Position numbers and translations under genes: made by a program
The notes under the pieces: generated by a model
Told to the model about the DNA's origin: nothing
Database searches by the model: none
What the model saw: only the letters and a program-made list of their open reading frames with translations
Source: Gemmatimonadota bacterium
Lineage (GTDB): Bacteria > Gemmatimonadota > Gemmatimonadetes > Gemmatimonadales > GWC2-71-9
Assembly: GCA_003169895.1 (NCBI GenBank)
Contig: PNAE01000007.1
Span: 1,202,160 to 1,266,159 of the forward strand
Direction: 5' to 3'
Length of the DNA stretch: 64,000 nucleotides
Part shown: positions 36,416 to 45,800 of the stretch, piece by piece
How positions within the stretch are numbered: the first letter of the stretch is position 1
Layout of the letters: every line of letters starts with the position of its first letter

Positions 36416-37747
36416 CTACGGCCGTGAGCGTCCGGAAGTGGTCAGTACGATCACCCGATCGGGGGCATCGGTGGAATCGATGGGCAACGTCAGTGTGATA
36501 CCGGATGGTGTTTGGGCGAACTCCACTGATCCATTGCTTCCGAGCATTGTGGCTCGTGTCACTGTGGCGCCGATGCTCGGGATGGCGAGTACGCGGTCCC
36601 CCCAGTGCAGGATATGGACGAATACCGTGTCGCCTCGCAGTGTGGTTGCACCCCAGGGTCGTGGCGGAACCGGTCCGCCGCGGGTGTGGTAGATCGACGT
36701 CCCGTAGGTTTTGAGCCACTCGCCCACCGCGCGAAGCCGCTCGGCCGCTTCCGGCTGGATGGTACCATCGGGGCGCGGGCCGATGTTGAGGAGCAGGTTG
36801 GCGTTGCTGCCGGCGGCGCGCACCAGGTACCCGATGATGTCGGGCAGCGACTTCCAGCTATGGTCGGTGATGTTGAACCCCCACGAGTCGTTCATCGTGA
36901 GCGACGTCTCCAGCGGGAGCGCGCCAATCGTGCTGGTGTTGAAGCCCGCAGTGTTTGCGCCCGGTAGGTCCTGCTCGAATGTCTGCACGTCCTCATCGGG
37001 CAGTGGAGCGCGATGATGATTGGGAATAATCAGCGCCGCAGGTTGCAACCGGTGGATCAGGGCATAGGTATCGGCGAGATGCCAATCGGCGTCGGGCTTG
37101 TCCCACATGCCGTCGAACCAGATGCCACCGATCGGTCCGTAGTTCGTCAGTAGCTCGGTGAGCTGGCTGTTCATGAACGCGATGTAGCGGTTCCAGTCGC
37201 CGCTCTCCGGCCGACCTGACGTCTTTCCGGTGCCCCCGCGCGGGAAGTAGTCCGGGTGGTGCCAGTCGAGCTGCGAGTAATAGAAGAAGAGCTTGACGCC
37301 CTGACGCCGGCATTCCTCGGCGAGTTCCTTGAGCGGATCGCGCTTGAAGGGCGTCCAGTCGACGATGTTGTAGCGATTGGCGTGGGTGGCGAACATCGCG
37401 AAGCCATCATGATGGCGCGACGTGATCGTGATGTATCGCACGCCGGCGGCCTTGGCGAGCGCGACCCATTCGTGGGCGTCGAACTTGACCGGATTGAATG
37501 TCGAGGCCAGCCACTCGTATGTCGTGGCGGGTATCGAGCGGTTCTGCATCACCCACTCGCCCTGGCCGAGGAGCGAATAGACGCCCCAATGCACGAACAT
37601 GCCGAATCCGGCGTCGCGGAACCACTCGCGTGCGGCGAGGCGCTCGGCGGGGACCGCACCGGTTTCCTGGGCGGGCAGGGGTGCCAGCCCCAAGTGGATC
37701 AGCGCGGCCAGGGTGCCGGCATGAAGAAGCCTTAATCGCACTTTCAC
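36416..37747 (-). CDS. alpha-L-fucosidase (glycoside hydrolase family 29)
   Basis: About 443 residues from GTG 37747 (or GTG 37741, which has AAGGGG at better spacing); the longer frame upstream is not conserved. Signal peptide VRLRLLHAGTLAALIHLGLA. Family signatures: WFRDAGFGMFVHWGVYSL, TSRHHDGFAMF, KLFFYYSQLDWHHPDY, and GGIWFDGMW with the nucleophile Asp, then NLLLNIGPRPDG. A short C-terminal beta domain follows. Releases L-fucose from glycans in the periplasm or outside. Confidence 0.93.
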   Translation of the reverse strand: MKVRLRLLHAGTLAALIHLGLAPLPAQETGAVPAERLAAREWFRDAGFGMFVHWGVYSLLGQGEWVMQNRSIPATTYEWLASTFNPVKFDAHEWVALAKAAGVRYITITSRHHDGFAMFATHANRYNIVDWTPFKRDPLKELAEECRRQGVKLFFYYSQLDWHHPDYFPRGGTGKTSGRPESGDWNRYIAFMNSQLTELLTNYGPIGGIWFDGMWDKPDADWHLADTYALIHRLQPAALIIPNHHRAPLPDEDVQTFEQDLPGANTAGFNTSTIGALPLETSLTMNDSWGFNITDHSWKSLPDIIGYLVRAAGSNANLLLNIGPRPDGTIQPEAAERLRAVGEWLKTYGTSIYHTRGGPVPPRPWGATTLRGDTVFVHILHWGDRVLAIPSIGATVTRATMLGSNGSVEFAQTPSGITLTLPIDSTDAPDRVIVLTTSGRSRP

Positions 37748-37897
37748 ATCCCCTTGGCAGTATGGACGATAAAGTACCTCCAACGGTCGTGCTGTGGGGG
37801 CGGCCGCTGGGGGGCATTTCGTCGCCGCGGCTCCCCGAAGTTCAGTGGATCGATCCTCTTGCCGTACTGCAAGACGTACGTGCTCAGGAGCCGTTCG

Positions 37898-38110
37898 ATG
37901 TCCGGTCTTCGCCCGTCTCAGGATGTCCGCCCGGTCACGGAGTTCCGGGCGAAAGCATCCGCGTTCCTGAATCAACTGCATCAAACCCGGCGCCCAGTGA
38001 TTCTTACGCAGCACGGCCGGTGTGCGGCCGTGCTCCTCGATGTGGGGGCGTACGAGGAACTGCTGGACGAGTTGTCGCAGCTCCGCGACGCGAACGGTGG
38101 CCAGTCATGA
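37898..38110 (+). CDS. Phd/YefM-like antitoxin without a toxin, first gene of the korAB-rnf operon
   Basis: 70 residues from ATG 37898 with CAGGAG upstream: DVRPVTEFRAKASAFLNQLH, then TRRPVILTQHGRCAAVLLDVGAYEELL, the complete Phd/YefM fold. The usual next gene, a RelE/PIN/Doc toxin, is absent. Instead the TGA overlaps the ATG of korA (ATGA). It may act as an autorepressor for the operon (inference). A start further upstream is not supported. Confidence 0.85.
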   Translation: MSGLRPSQDVRPVTEFRAKASAFLNQLHQTRRPVILTQHGRCAAVLLDVGAYEELLDELSQLRDANGGQS

Positions 38111-39999
38111 CCGATGCAACCGTCTCGCTGGCTGCCCCGATCGACGTACCGGCGGTCGGTTGCACCGAGCACACGATTGAAATTGTGTCCGATGCCGGCG
38201 AGGGCGCGCAGAAGTGCGGCCAGATCTTCGGTGCCGTCTCGGCCAAGATGGGCAACGGAGTCTGGACCGTCGAGATCATTCCGGCAGAGATTCAACCCCC
38301 GCCGCGAGTACCCGACGGCGCCAGCGGATACCGCATCCGCATTGGCGAGGGTCCGATCACCAATTGGGGCGACGCCACGAATCTCGCGGTGGCGTTCAAC
38401 GAGCAGGTGCTGCTGGCGCGGCACCGACTCGGGGCGCTGGCGCCGGACGCGATTCTCCTGATCGAAGACAAGTGGGCCGCGGACGACGACGCCGACGTCC
38501 GCGCGGCGTGGGATGCGGCCATGGTCGAGCTCGCGGCGTGCAACTACCGGATCGTGCCGGTGCCCATGGAAGCGGAATGCCTGGCGGTGGTCGACAATCC
38601 ACGCAAAGGCAAGAACATGTTCGCGCTGGGGATGCTGGCATGGATCTACCAGCGCGACATGGACCGGGTTCGGGATCAGATCGCCTATGCCTTCCGCAAG
38701 AAGAGCGAGACGATCTTCGAGCAGAATATCACGCTGCTCAAGCTCGGGTACGACTGGGCCGCCGACCATCTGGACTTCCGCATCGAGGTTGTGCCGGCGC
38801 CGATCACCGAGGCCCTGGTGGTGATGAACGGCAATGAAGCGCTGGGCCTCGGCGCCATCGCGTCGGGGATGGAATTGTGCGCCATGTACCCCATCACGCC
38901 GGCCACATCGGTGTCGCACTACCTGGGCGAGGTATTCGAGCGGTTCGGCGGCATCGTGCATCAGGCCGAAGACGAAATCGCGGCCGCCGGCGTTGCCATC
39001 GGTGCATCGTACGCCGGCAAGGTGGCGTTCACCATCACCTCGGGGCCCGGCTTTGCGCTCAAGACCGAATTTCTTGGGCTGGCGAGCATGATCGAAGTGC
39101 CGCTGGTGTTGATCGACGTGCAGCGCGGCGGCCCCAGCACCGGATTGCCGACCAAGGTGGAACAGTCGGACCTGCTCGCGGCGCTGTTCGGCCAGCCGGG
39201 TGACGCGCCGCACGTGATCATTGCGCCGGCCACCATTGAAGAGTGCTTCCACGTCATGATCGCGGCGCGCCGCATCGCCGAGACATTCCGCACCGTGGTG
39301 ATGGTGCTGTCGGATGCCAACCTGGCGACCGGCGTCACGCCGTTTCGGCGTCCCGTACCGGACGCCCAATGGCAGGCGGCGCCGCTCGATCTGGCGCCGG
39401 TTCCCAGCGGGCAGCGGGCATACGACTGGAATCCGGTAACCGGCCTGTCGCGCCGCGTGATCCCGGGCCAGGCGGGCGGCATGCACACGGTCACCGGCCT
39501 GTCGCACGACGAGGGCAGCAAGGTGGCCTACAGCTCCGGGGTGCACCAGCGCGGATCGGCCATGCGCAGCCGCAAGTTGGCGGTGCTGCAGAGTCTGCTG
39601 GTCGCGCCGACGGTGTATGGCGACGGCGATGGAGACCTGCTCGTCGTTGGATGGGGAAGCACCAAGGGGGCCATCGAGGAGGCGGTCGATCGGGCGCGCC
39701 AAGCGGGGCATCGCGTCTCGTCGCTTCACCTGCGGTTTCTGTCGCCGCTCGAGCCGGGCCTCAAGCAGATCTTCCGCCGGTTCCAGAAGGTGTTCACCGT
39801 CGAAATCAATTACAGCGACGAGCCCGATGATCCGTTCATCACCGACGAGAATCGGCGCCGCGGTCAACTGAGCCTGCTGCTTCGCAACGCGACACTGGTG
39901 GACGTGGACTGCTGGACGCGAGTACCGGGCGAGCCGCTGCGTCCCGGCGCGATCCTCGACGCGATCCGGGCGCGACTGCCCGGTGGAGGTGCGCCATGA
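38107..39999 (+). CDS. korA: 2-oxoglutarate/2-oxoacid:ferredoxin oxidoreductase, gamma-alpha fused subunit
   Basis: 630 residues from ATG 38107; longer upstream frames are shadows. Residues about 20-190 are the gamma domain (VSDAGEGAQKCGQIFGAV, GPITNWGDATNLAVAFNEQVLL). From about 235 comes the alpha domain: MELCAMYPITPATSVSHYL, HQAEDEIAAAGVAIGASYAG, TSGPGFALKTEFLGLA, QRGGPSTGLPTKVEQSDL. Then domain II (GDLLVVGWGSTKGAIEEAVD). This fused order is that of KorA-type OGOR. It works with the next gene (beta, thiamine diphosphate) to oxidise a 2-oxoacid and reduce ferredoxin. Overlaps both neighbours by 4 bases. Confidence 0.94.
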   Translation: MTDATVSLAAPIDVPAVGCTEHTIEIVSDAGEGAQKCGQIFGAVSAKMGNGVWTVEIIPAEIQPPPRVPDGASGYRIRIGEGPITNWGDATNLAVAFNEQVLLARHRLGALAPDAILLIEDKWAADDDADVRAAWDAAMVELAACNYRIVPVPMEAECLAVVDNPRKGKNMFALGMLAWIYQRDMDRVRDQIAYAFRKKSETIFEQNITLLKLGYDWAADHLDFRIEVVPAPITEALVVMNGNEALGLGAIASGMELCAMYPITPATSVSHYLGEVFERFGGIVHQAEDEIAAAGVAIGASYAGKVAFTITSGPGFALKTEFLGLASMIEVPLVLIDVQRGGPSTGLPTKVEQSDLLAALFGQPGDAPHVIIAPATIEECFHVMIAARRIAETFRTVVMVLSDANLATGVTPFRRPVPDAQWQAAPLDLAPVPSGQRAYDWNPVTGLSRRVIPGQAGGMHTVTGLSHDEGSKVAYSSGVHQRGSAMRSRKLAVLQSLLVAPTVYGDGDGDLLVVGWGSTKGAIEEAVDRARQAGHRVSSLHLRFLSPLEPGLKQIFRRFQKVFTVEINYSDEPDDPFITDENRRRGQLSLLLRNATLVDVDCWTRVPGEPLRPGAILDAIRARLPGGGAP

Positions 40000-40952
40000 C
40001 GGCCGCTTGTGGTCTCCTGCCGGTGCTCGATCAGGAGGAGGACACTCCGTCCTACGAAATGAGTGACTACGAAGGCGCCCGGGCGCGGTGGTGCCCGGGT
40101 TGCGGCGACCATTCGGTCCTCACCGCGGTGCAGCGATTGCTCGCCGCCGAGCAGCTCAAGCCGGAGCAGACCGTGTTCGTATCCGGCATCGGTTGCTCGA
40201 GCCGCTTCCCGCATTACCTCAGCACCTATGGGTTTCACGGGATCCACGGCCGCGCGTTGCCGGTGGCCACCGGGATCCGGTTGCACCGACCGGATCTTCG
40301 CGTGTTCGTCGTCATGGGTGACGGCGACTGTACTTCGATTGGCGCGGGGCACTGGGTTCACGCCATGCGATACAACCTCGACATGGTGGTGATGCTGCTC
40401 GACAACGCTATCTACGGGCTGACCAAGAACCAGACGTCGCCCACGACGCCGCAGGGCTTTCGCAGCAATACCCAGCCGCACGGCAGCTGGTTGCCCGCGC
40501 TCAATCCGCTGTCCGTGGCGCTCGGCGTCACCAACGCGTCGTTCGTCGCGCAGACCGCGGAATGGGTGCCGTCGCACTTGTACGCCACGTTGCGTGCTGC
40601 ATACGCCCACCGCGGCCTCGGCTTCGTGCGAATTCTCCAGCGGTGTCCCATGTACTCCAGCGCGGTGTACCAGGCTGCGGTGCAGGACCCGGCGCGCATC
40701 GGATTGCTGGTTCACGACGATGGCGTGGTTGTGCCCGACCTCGAGAAGGTCTACACCACCCAGGTAGCGCACGATCCGCACGACCTCGACGCGGCGCGCC
40801 GCCTCGCCGGCGTCACCGACCGGATTCATCTGGGCGTGTTGTTCCGCGATCCGTCGCGGCCGCGCTACGAGGAAATCCGGCGAGTAGCGCCGCGCACCGC
40901 CGAGGAGCGCTTGGTAGAGCTCAACCTGGAGCTCGATCGATATGCTGTCTGA
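39996..40952 (+). CDS. korB: 2-oxoglutarate/2-oxoacid:ferredoxin oxidoreductase, beta subunit
   Basis: 318 residues. Thiamine-diphosphate-binding features: RWCPGCGDHSVLTAVQRLL near the N-terminus and MGDGDCTSIGAGHWVHAMRY followed by LDNAIYGLTKNQTSPTT. FVSGIGCSSRFPHYL is typical of KorB. Start overlaps korA (ATGA); its end overlaps the next, unrecognised gene by 11 bases. Substrate preference cannot be fixed from sequence; OGOR is the usual assignment for this two-gene type. Confidence 0.95.
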   Translation: MTAACGLLPVLDQEEDTPSYEMSDYEGARARWCPGCGDHSVLTAVQRLLAAEQLKPEQTVFVSGIGCSSRFPHYLSTYGFHGIHGRALPVATGIRLHRPDLRVFVVMGDGDCTSIGAGHWVHAMRYNLDMVVMLLDNAIYGLTKNQTSPTTPQGFRSNTQPHGSWLPALNPLSVALGVTNASFVAQTAEWVPSHLYATLRAAYAHRGLGFVRILQRCPMYSSAVYQAAVQDPARIGLLVHDDGVVVPDLEKVYTTQVAHDPHDLDAARRLAGVTDRIHLGVLFRDPSRPRYEEIRRVAPRTAEERLVELNLELDRYAV

Positions 40953-41943
40953 TACCCGAAGGTCCCAGGCGCTGGCCGCGCTGGTCAGGCCGATCGCAGA
41001 ATTCCGCACGTTGGTGCGTGACGCACTCACTCAAGGTGAAGCGTTCCTGGCCGCGCAGACCGCTGGCGCCGATGAGCGCACCACGCAGGCGCGCGCCGAG
41101 CTGGGGCGGTTTGCCGACGGGCACATCGATCCAGCTCGATTCGCTGCCCTGTTCCCCGCGGTGCGCCGCGCCGATCCGGCCGCGCTGGCGGTTTTGCGCC
41201 AATCCGTCGACACGCTGCGCGCGCTGATCGACCGGGACACGGAGATGTTCGTGGCTGACGTACCGCCAGGCGGACAACTAGGCGACGTGGTACGGCAAGC
41301 GCTGGCGGAGCTCGGCCGGGCACTTGGCGCCGTGAGCCTGATCGAGCTGGTACGCAGCGAGCGCTACCGCGCCGGGGAGCATGAACGCTTGCTTGCGCCG
41401 GTCGAATTCCCGGCATGGAACAATGCGGCGCGGCAGGTCGCGCCGCCCCTGGTCGTAACGCTCGACGGCGCCGACTTGCACGCCGGCGCGCTGGCTCGGT
41501 TTACCGACGGCCGCGAGAAGATCGTGCTGGTGGTTCGCGGCCCGTGCGCGCCGGCGCCGCTGGTACGCTGCATCACGCCGGGCACGCTGGTGCTGCAGAC
41601 GGCGGACGGACGCGGCCTCGACCGCGTCGCGGCGTTCGACGGTCCCGCGATTGCGGCGATCGTACCCGAGGGCGCGGCCACCTTCCTGCACGATCCCGCC
41701 ACTGGCCGCGAGCCGTGGCAGCGACTGGTCATCTGGCATTCGGGCGAAGTCCCGAAGCGCGCCGTCGGCGGTGTGAGCAGCTGGCAGATGGGCGAAGAGC
41801 TCAAGCTGCTTGCCGACCAGGCCCGCACACCCTTCAGCATCCCCGGCGCAGGTGGCGTATCGTCTCCCGCGACCGGGGCCGGCGACGCTGTCGACCGGAT
41901 CGCGTCCTGGCTGCTCGGCCAGTCCGAACTGCCCAGCCCATGA
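40942..41943 (+). CDS. unrecognised protein encoded inside the korAB-rnf operon
   Basis: 333 residues, soluble, no Cys motif typical of Fe-S proteins and no clear signal or membrane helix. The N-terminal half is helical and charged (about 1-130). From about residue 160 it becomes a beta-rich region: APPLVVTLDGADLHAGALAR, then EKIVLVVRGPCAPAPLVRCI, GTLVLQTADGRGLDRVAAFD and AIAAIVPEGAATFLHDP. The C-terminus is flexible. I cannot name a family. Its start lies within the end of korB and it ends 19 bases before rnfB, so it is translated with the complex and may be an assembly, regulatory or accessory factor. Confidence 0.8.
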   Translation: MLSDTRRSQALAALVRPIAEFRTLVRDALTQGEAFLAAQTAGADERTTQARAELGRFADGHIDPARFAALFPAVRRADPAALAVLRQSVDTLRALIDRDTEMFVADVPPGGQLGDVVRQALAELGRALGAVSLIELVRSERYRAGEHERLLAPVEFPAWNNAARQVAPPLVVTLDGADLHAGALARFTDGREKIVLVVRGPCAPAPLVRCITPGTLVLQTADGRGLDRVAAFDGPAIAAIVPEGAATFLHDPATGREPWQRLVIWHSGEVPKRAVGGVSSWQMGEELKLLADQARTPFSIPGAGGVSSPATGAGDAVDRIASWLLGQSELPSP

Positions 41944-41962
41944 TGCGCTCGCGAGCCGCGCC

Positions 41963-42802
41963 GTGACCTTCCACGCGATCGCCATCCTCGGCGGGATGGG
42001 CCTGATATTCGCCGTGTTCCTCGCGCTGGCCAACCGCAAGCTCTGGGTGTGGGAAGATCCCCGCATCGATATCGTCGCGTCGATGCTGCCCAACGCCAAT
42101 TGTGGCGCGTGCGGTCACCCGGGCTGCCGTGCGTTCGCGGAGGGGACGGTTGCCGGAACGATCTCGCCGGCGGAGTGCACCGTCGCGAGCGATGACGTGC
42201 ACAAGTCGATTGCCGGCTTCCTTGGCGTTGACGCCGGCACGGCGGTGCGGAAACTCGCCCGGTTGATGTGCGCCGGCGGCAACGACGTGGCGATCAACCT
42301 GGCCGAGTATCGTGGCCTGCCAACCTGCGCGGCGGCGGCGGCGGTGGCTGGCGGTGGTAAGGGATGCGCCTGGGGATGCCTGGGACTCGCTGATTGCGAG
42401 CGCGCCTGCGACTTCGGCGCCATCGAGATGAGCGACACCGGGCTCCCGATGGTGGACCCGGCGGCATGCACTGCGTGCGGTGACTGTGTCGAGGCGTGTC
42501 CGAAGGGGCTGTTCACGCTGCTGGCGGCCGATCACCGCCTGCTGGTGCAATGCAAGAACCTGATCGCCGGTGACGACGCACTGGAACAGTGTCGCGTTGC
42601 CTGTACTGCCTGCGGCAAGTGCGTGCTGGATGGCGCCCCCGGACTGATCAGCGTCGCCAGCGGCATCGCCGTGGTCAACTACGAACTCAACGCCCTGGCC
42701 GAGGAGCGCGCGGCGGCGCGTTGCCCGACCGGGGCGATCGTGTGGCTCACCGGGGCGCAGTTCGCGCACCTGCCGGCCCTGGCCGGGAGTGAACGTCAAT
42801 GA
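41963..42802 (+). CDS. rnfB: Rnf complex iron-sulfur subunit RnfB
   Basis: 279 residues from a GTG at 41963. One N-terminal membrane helix (AIAILGGMGLIFAVFLALAN). The Fe-S (4Fe4S/ACII-type) domain NCGACGHPGCRAFAE starts with Cys47. A ferredoxin domain has CTACGDCVEACP from Cys169 and a second cluster CRVACTACGKC. RnfB takes electrons from reduced ferredoxin for the Rnf ion pump. ATGA overlap with the large oxidoreductase gene downstream. Confidence 0.93.
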   Translation: MTFHAIAILGGMGLIFAVFLALANRKLWVWEDPRIDIVASMLPNANCGACGHPGCRAFAEGTVAGTISPAECTVASDDVHKSIAGFLGVDAGTAVRKLARLMCAGGNDVAINLAEYRGLPTCAAAAAVAGGGKGCAWGCLGLADCERACDFGAIEMSDTGLPMVDPAACTACGDCVEACPKGLFTLLAADHRLLVQCKNLIAGDDALEQCRVACTACGKCVLDGAPGLISVASGIAVVNYELNALAEERAAARCPTGAIVWLTGAQFAHLPALAGSERQ

Positions 42803-45800
42803 AACTCTGGACCAGAGGCGCGCGCCGGTCGGCGGCCCTCACTGCACCGCCATTCCCCGGAACGCTGCAGGCACTGGACGGCAGCGGCGCAGTGGTGGCA
42901 ATGGAGACGGCGGCGGGCGAGGCGGCGGGAGCATATCCCATCACCCCGTCGACGCAGATGGGCGAGGGTTGGGCGGCCGCGGTCGCCGAGGGCCGGCGTA
43001 ACGTATTCGGGCGGCGGCTGCTGTTCTTCGAGCCCGAAGGCGAACATGCGGCCGCGGCGGTAACGGCGGGGATGTCGATGTCGGGCCTGCGCTCGACCAA
43101 CTTTTCGAGCGGCCAGGGCATCGCGTACATGCACGAATCGCTGTACGCCGCCGTCGGAAAACGCCTCACGTACGTACTCAACATCGCGGCGCGCGCGATC
43201 ACCAAGCAAGCGCTCAACGTGCACGCCGGGCACGATGACTATCACGCCGTCGACGACACCGGATTCTTTCAGCTGTTCGCCAAGGACGTGCAGGAGGTGG
43301 CCGACCTCACGCTGATCGCGCACCGCATCGCGGAATTGTCCCTCAATCCGGGAATCTGCGCGCAGGACGGCTTCCTCACCAGCCACGTGATCGAGTCGGT
43401 GCGGCTGCCGGAGCCCGAGCTGATCAAGACGTTTCTCGGCGATCCGGCGGACGCCATCGAGTGTCCCACGCCCGCGCAACGATTGGTGTTCGGCGAATCG
43501 CGCCGGCGCATTCCGGAGATGTTCGACCTGGACTATCCGGCCATGCTCGGCGTGGTTCAGAACCAGGACAGCTACGCCCAGGGCGTTGCCGCGCAGCGGC
43601 CGTTCTACTTCGACCACGTGGCGCCGCTGGCCGACCGCGCGTTCGACGAATACGCGGCCCTCACCGGCCGCCACTACGCTCGCGCCAGCGGCTACCAGAT
43701 CCACGACGCCGAGTGGGTCATCGTGGGACAGGGCTCAGTGGTCGCCAATGCCGAGGCGGTGGCGGATCATCTCCGGGCCACGCGTAACCTCAAGGTCGGC
43801 GTGCTCAACTTCACGATGTTCCGACCGTTTCCGGCTGATGTGGTGGTTCGGCTCCTGGCAGGCAAGCGGGGCGTCGTAGTGCTCGAACGCACCGATCAGC
43901 CGCTGGCGGTCGATGCGCCGCTGTTGCGGGAAATTCGCGCCGCCATGCTACAGGGCGTGGAGAACGGGCGCGCGGGCCCGGCGAATGCGGTGCCGCATCG
44001 CGGCTTGCTCGGGCTCGCGCCCGAGCGCGTGCCCGACTTCTTCTCCGGCTGCTTCGGGCTCGGGAGCCGCGACCTGCAACCCGCCGACATCGTTGCCGCG
44101 GTCGACAACATGCTCCCCGGGGGCGCCGGACGGCGCCAGTTCTATCTCGGCGTGGACTTCGTGCGGCCGAACACCCGGGTGCCCAAGCTCCAGATTTGGC
44201 AGGAGCGGTTGATCGACGAGTATCCGCTGTTGTCCGGGCTGTCGCTGCCGGCGTCGACCAGCATCAATCTGCTACCGACCGGGTCCACCGCCGTCCGCAT
44301 TCACTCCGTCGGTGGCTGGGGCGCCATCACGATGGGCAAGAACCTCGCGATGACGGCGTTCGAGCTCTTCGGGATGCACATCAAGGCGAATCCGAAATAC
44401 GGCTCGGAAAAGAAGGGCCAGCCCACGACGTTTTATGCCGTGTTGTCACACGAACCGGTGCGCCTCAACTGCGAACTCAAGCATGTCGACGTGGTGCTGG
44501 CGCCCGATCCCAACGTGTTCCGTCACAGCGATCCGCTGCAGGGACTGGCCGATGGCGGGGTGTTCGTGATCCAGAGCGATCTCGAGCCGAACGCGTTCTG
44601 GCAGACGCTTCCCGCGCCGGCGCGCGCCACCATTCGCGAGCGGAGCATCCGGGTTTACGTGCTCGATGCGTTCGCCATTGCTCGGGAAGAAGCCACCGAC
44701 GCTGAGCTGCGTTTTCGCATGCAGGGCGCGGCATTCCTCGGCGCCTTCTTCCGCACCTCGCCGCTGCTGGAACGCGAGGGCGCCACCGAGGCTCGGCTGT
44801 TCGACGGCATCGCCGGGCAGCTGCAGAAGAAGTTCGGCCATCGGGGAGCCGCGGTGGTGGAGGACAACCTGCGGGTGATCCGGCGGGGCTTTGCCGAGGT
44901 GTGCGAGGTCGCGCCGGGGGCTGAGAGCGGCGTGGCTGTCCCCGGCGATGTTCCGCGCATTCCCGCGGCACTCGACGTGGCGGATGCCGGCGCTGGCGTG
45001 GCCAACCCCGGGCGCTTCTGGGAACAGGTGTGCGCTTTGTGCGCGCTGGGCCAGGATGGCATCGCCGACCCCTTTGCGGCGATCAGCGCGATGCCCGCGG
45101 CCACCGGCGCCGTGCGCGACATGAGCGGCGTTCGCATGGAAGTGCCGCTGTTCCTCGCCGACAAGTGTACCGGGTGCGCGCAGTGCTGGACGCAGTGTCC
45201 CGATGCAGCGATTCCCGGTTTGGTCAACAGTGCCGAGGAGGTGTTGGCAGCGGCCGTCAGCGCGGCGGCGAGCGGCACGGCACTCGACGGATTGCGTCCC
45301 GTGGTCAAGCCGTGGGGCCGCGAAGTTCAGCGCCTGCTCGCGAGAGAGCCGGCCCTGGCGGTGTCGGAAGCGTTCACACGCGGGTATGCGGGTGCCGCCG
45401 ACAAGATGGGCTGGGACGCGGACCGGCGTGCCGCTATCGACGCAACGGCGGGGGTTGTGCAGGCACGGCTGGCTGAATTCCCGCTGGCGCGGACCGCGCC
45501 CTTCTTCGACGTCGTTGAGGCAAAGCAGAAGGGCGGCGGAGGGCTGCTGTCGGTTACGGTCAACCCGGAAGCCTGCAAGGGATGCAACCTGTGCGTCGCG
45601 GTTTGTCCGGACGGCGCCCTGGTCACCGTGAAGCAGGATGACGCGACGCTGGCACGCATGCGCCGCAACTGGGCGCTCTGGCAACGCCTCCCCGATACCG
45701 ACGATCGCTTCGTCAACGTGTCCGACGTGGACGAAGGGATCGGCGTGCTGTCGTCGCTCCTGCTCAAGAAGGGCACCTATCGCTCCATGGTCGGCGGCGA

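Noticed and set aside
37981-39867. Minus-strand frame of about 630 codons opposite korA
   Set aside because: Shadow of korA; no start signal or domain.
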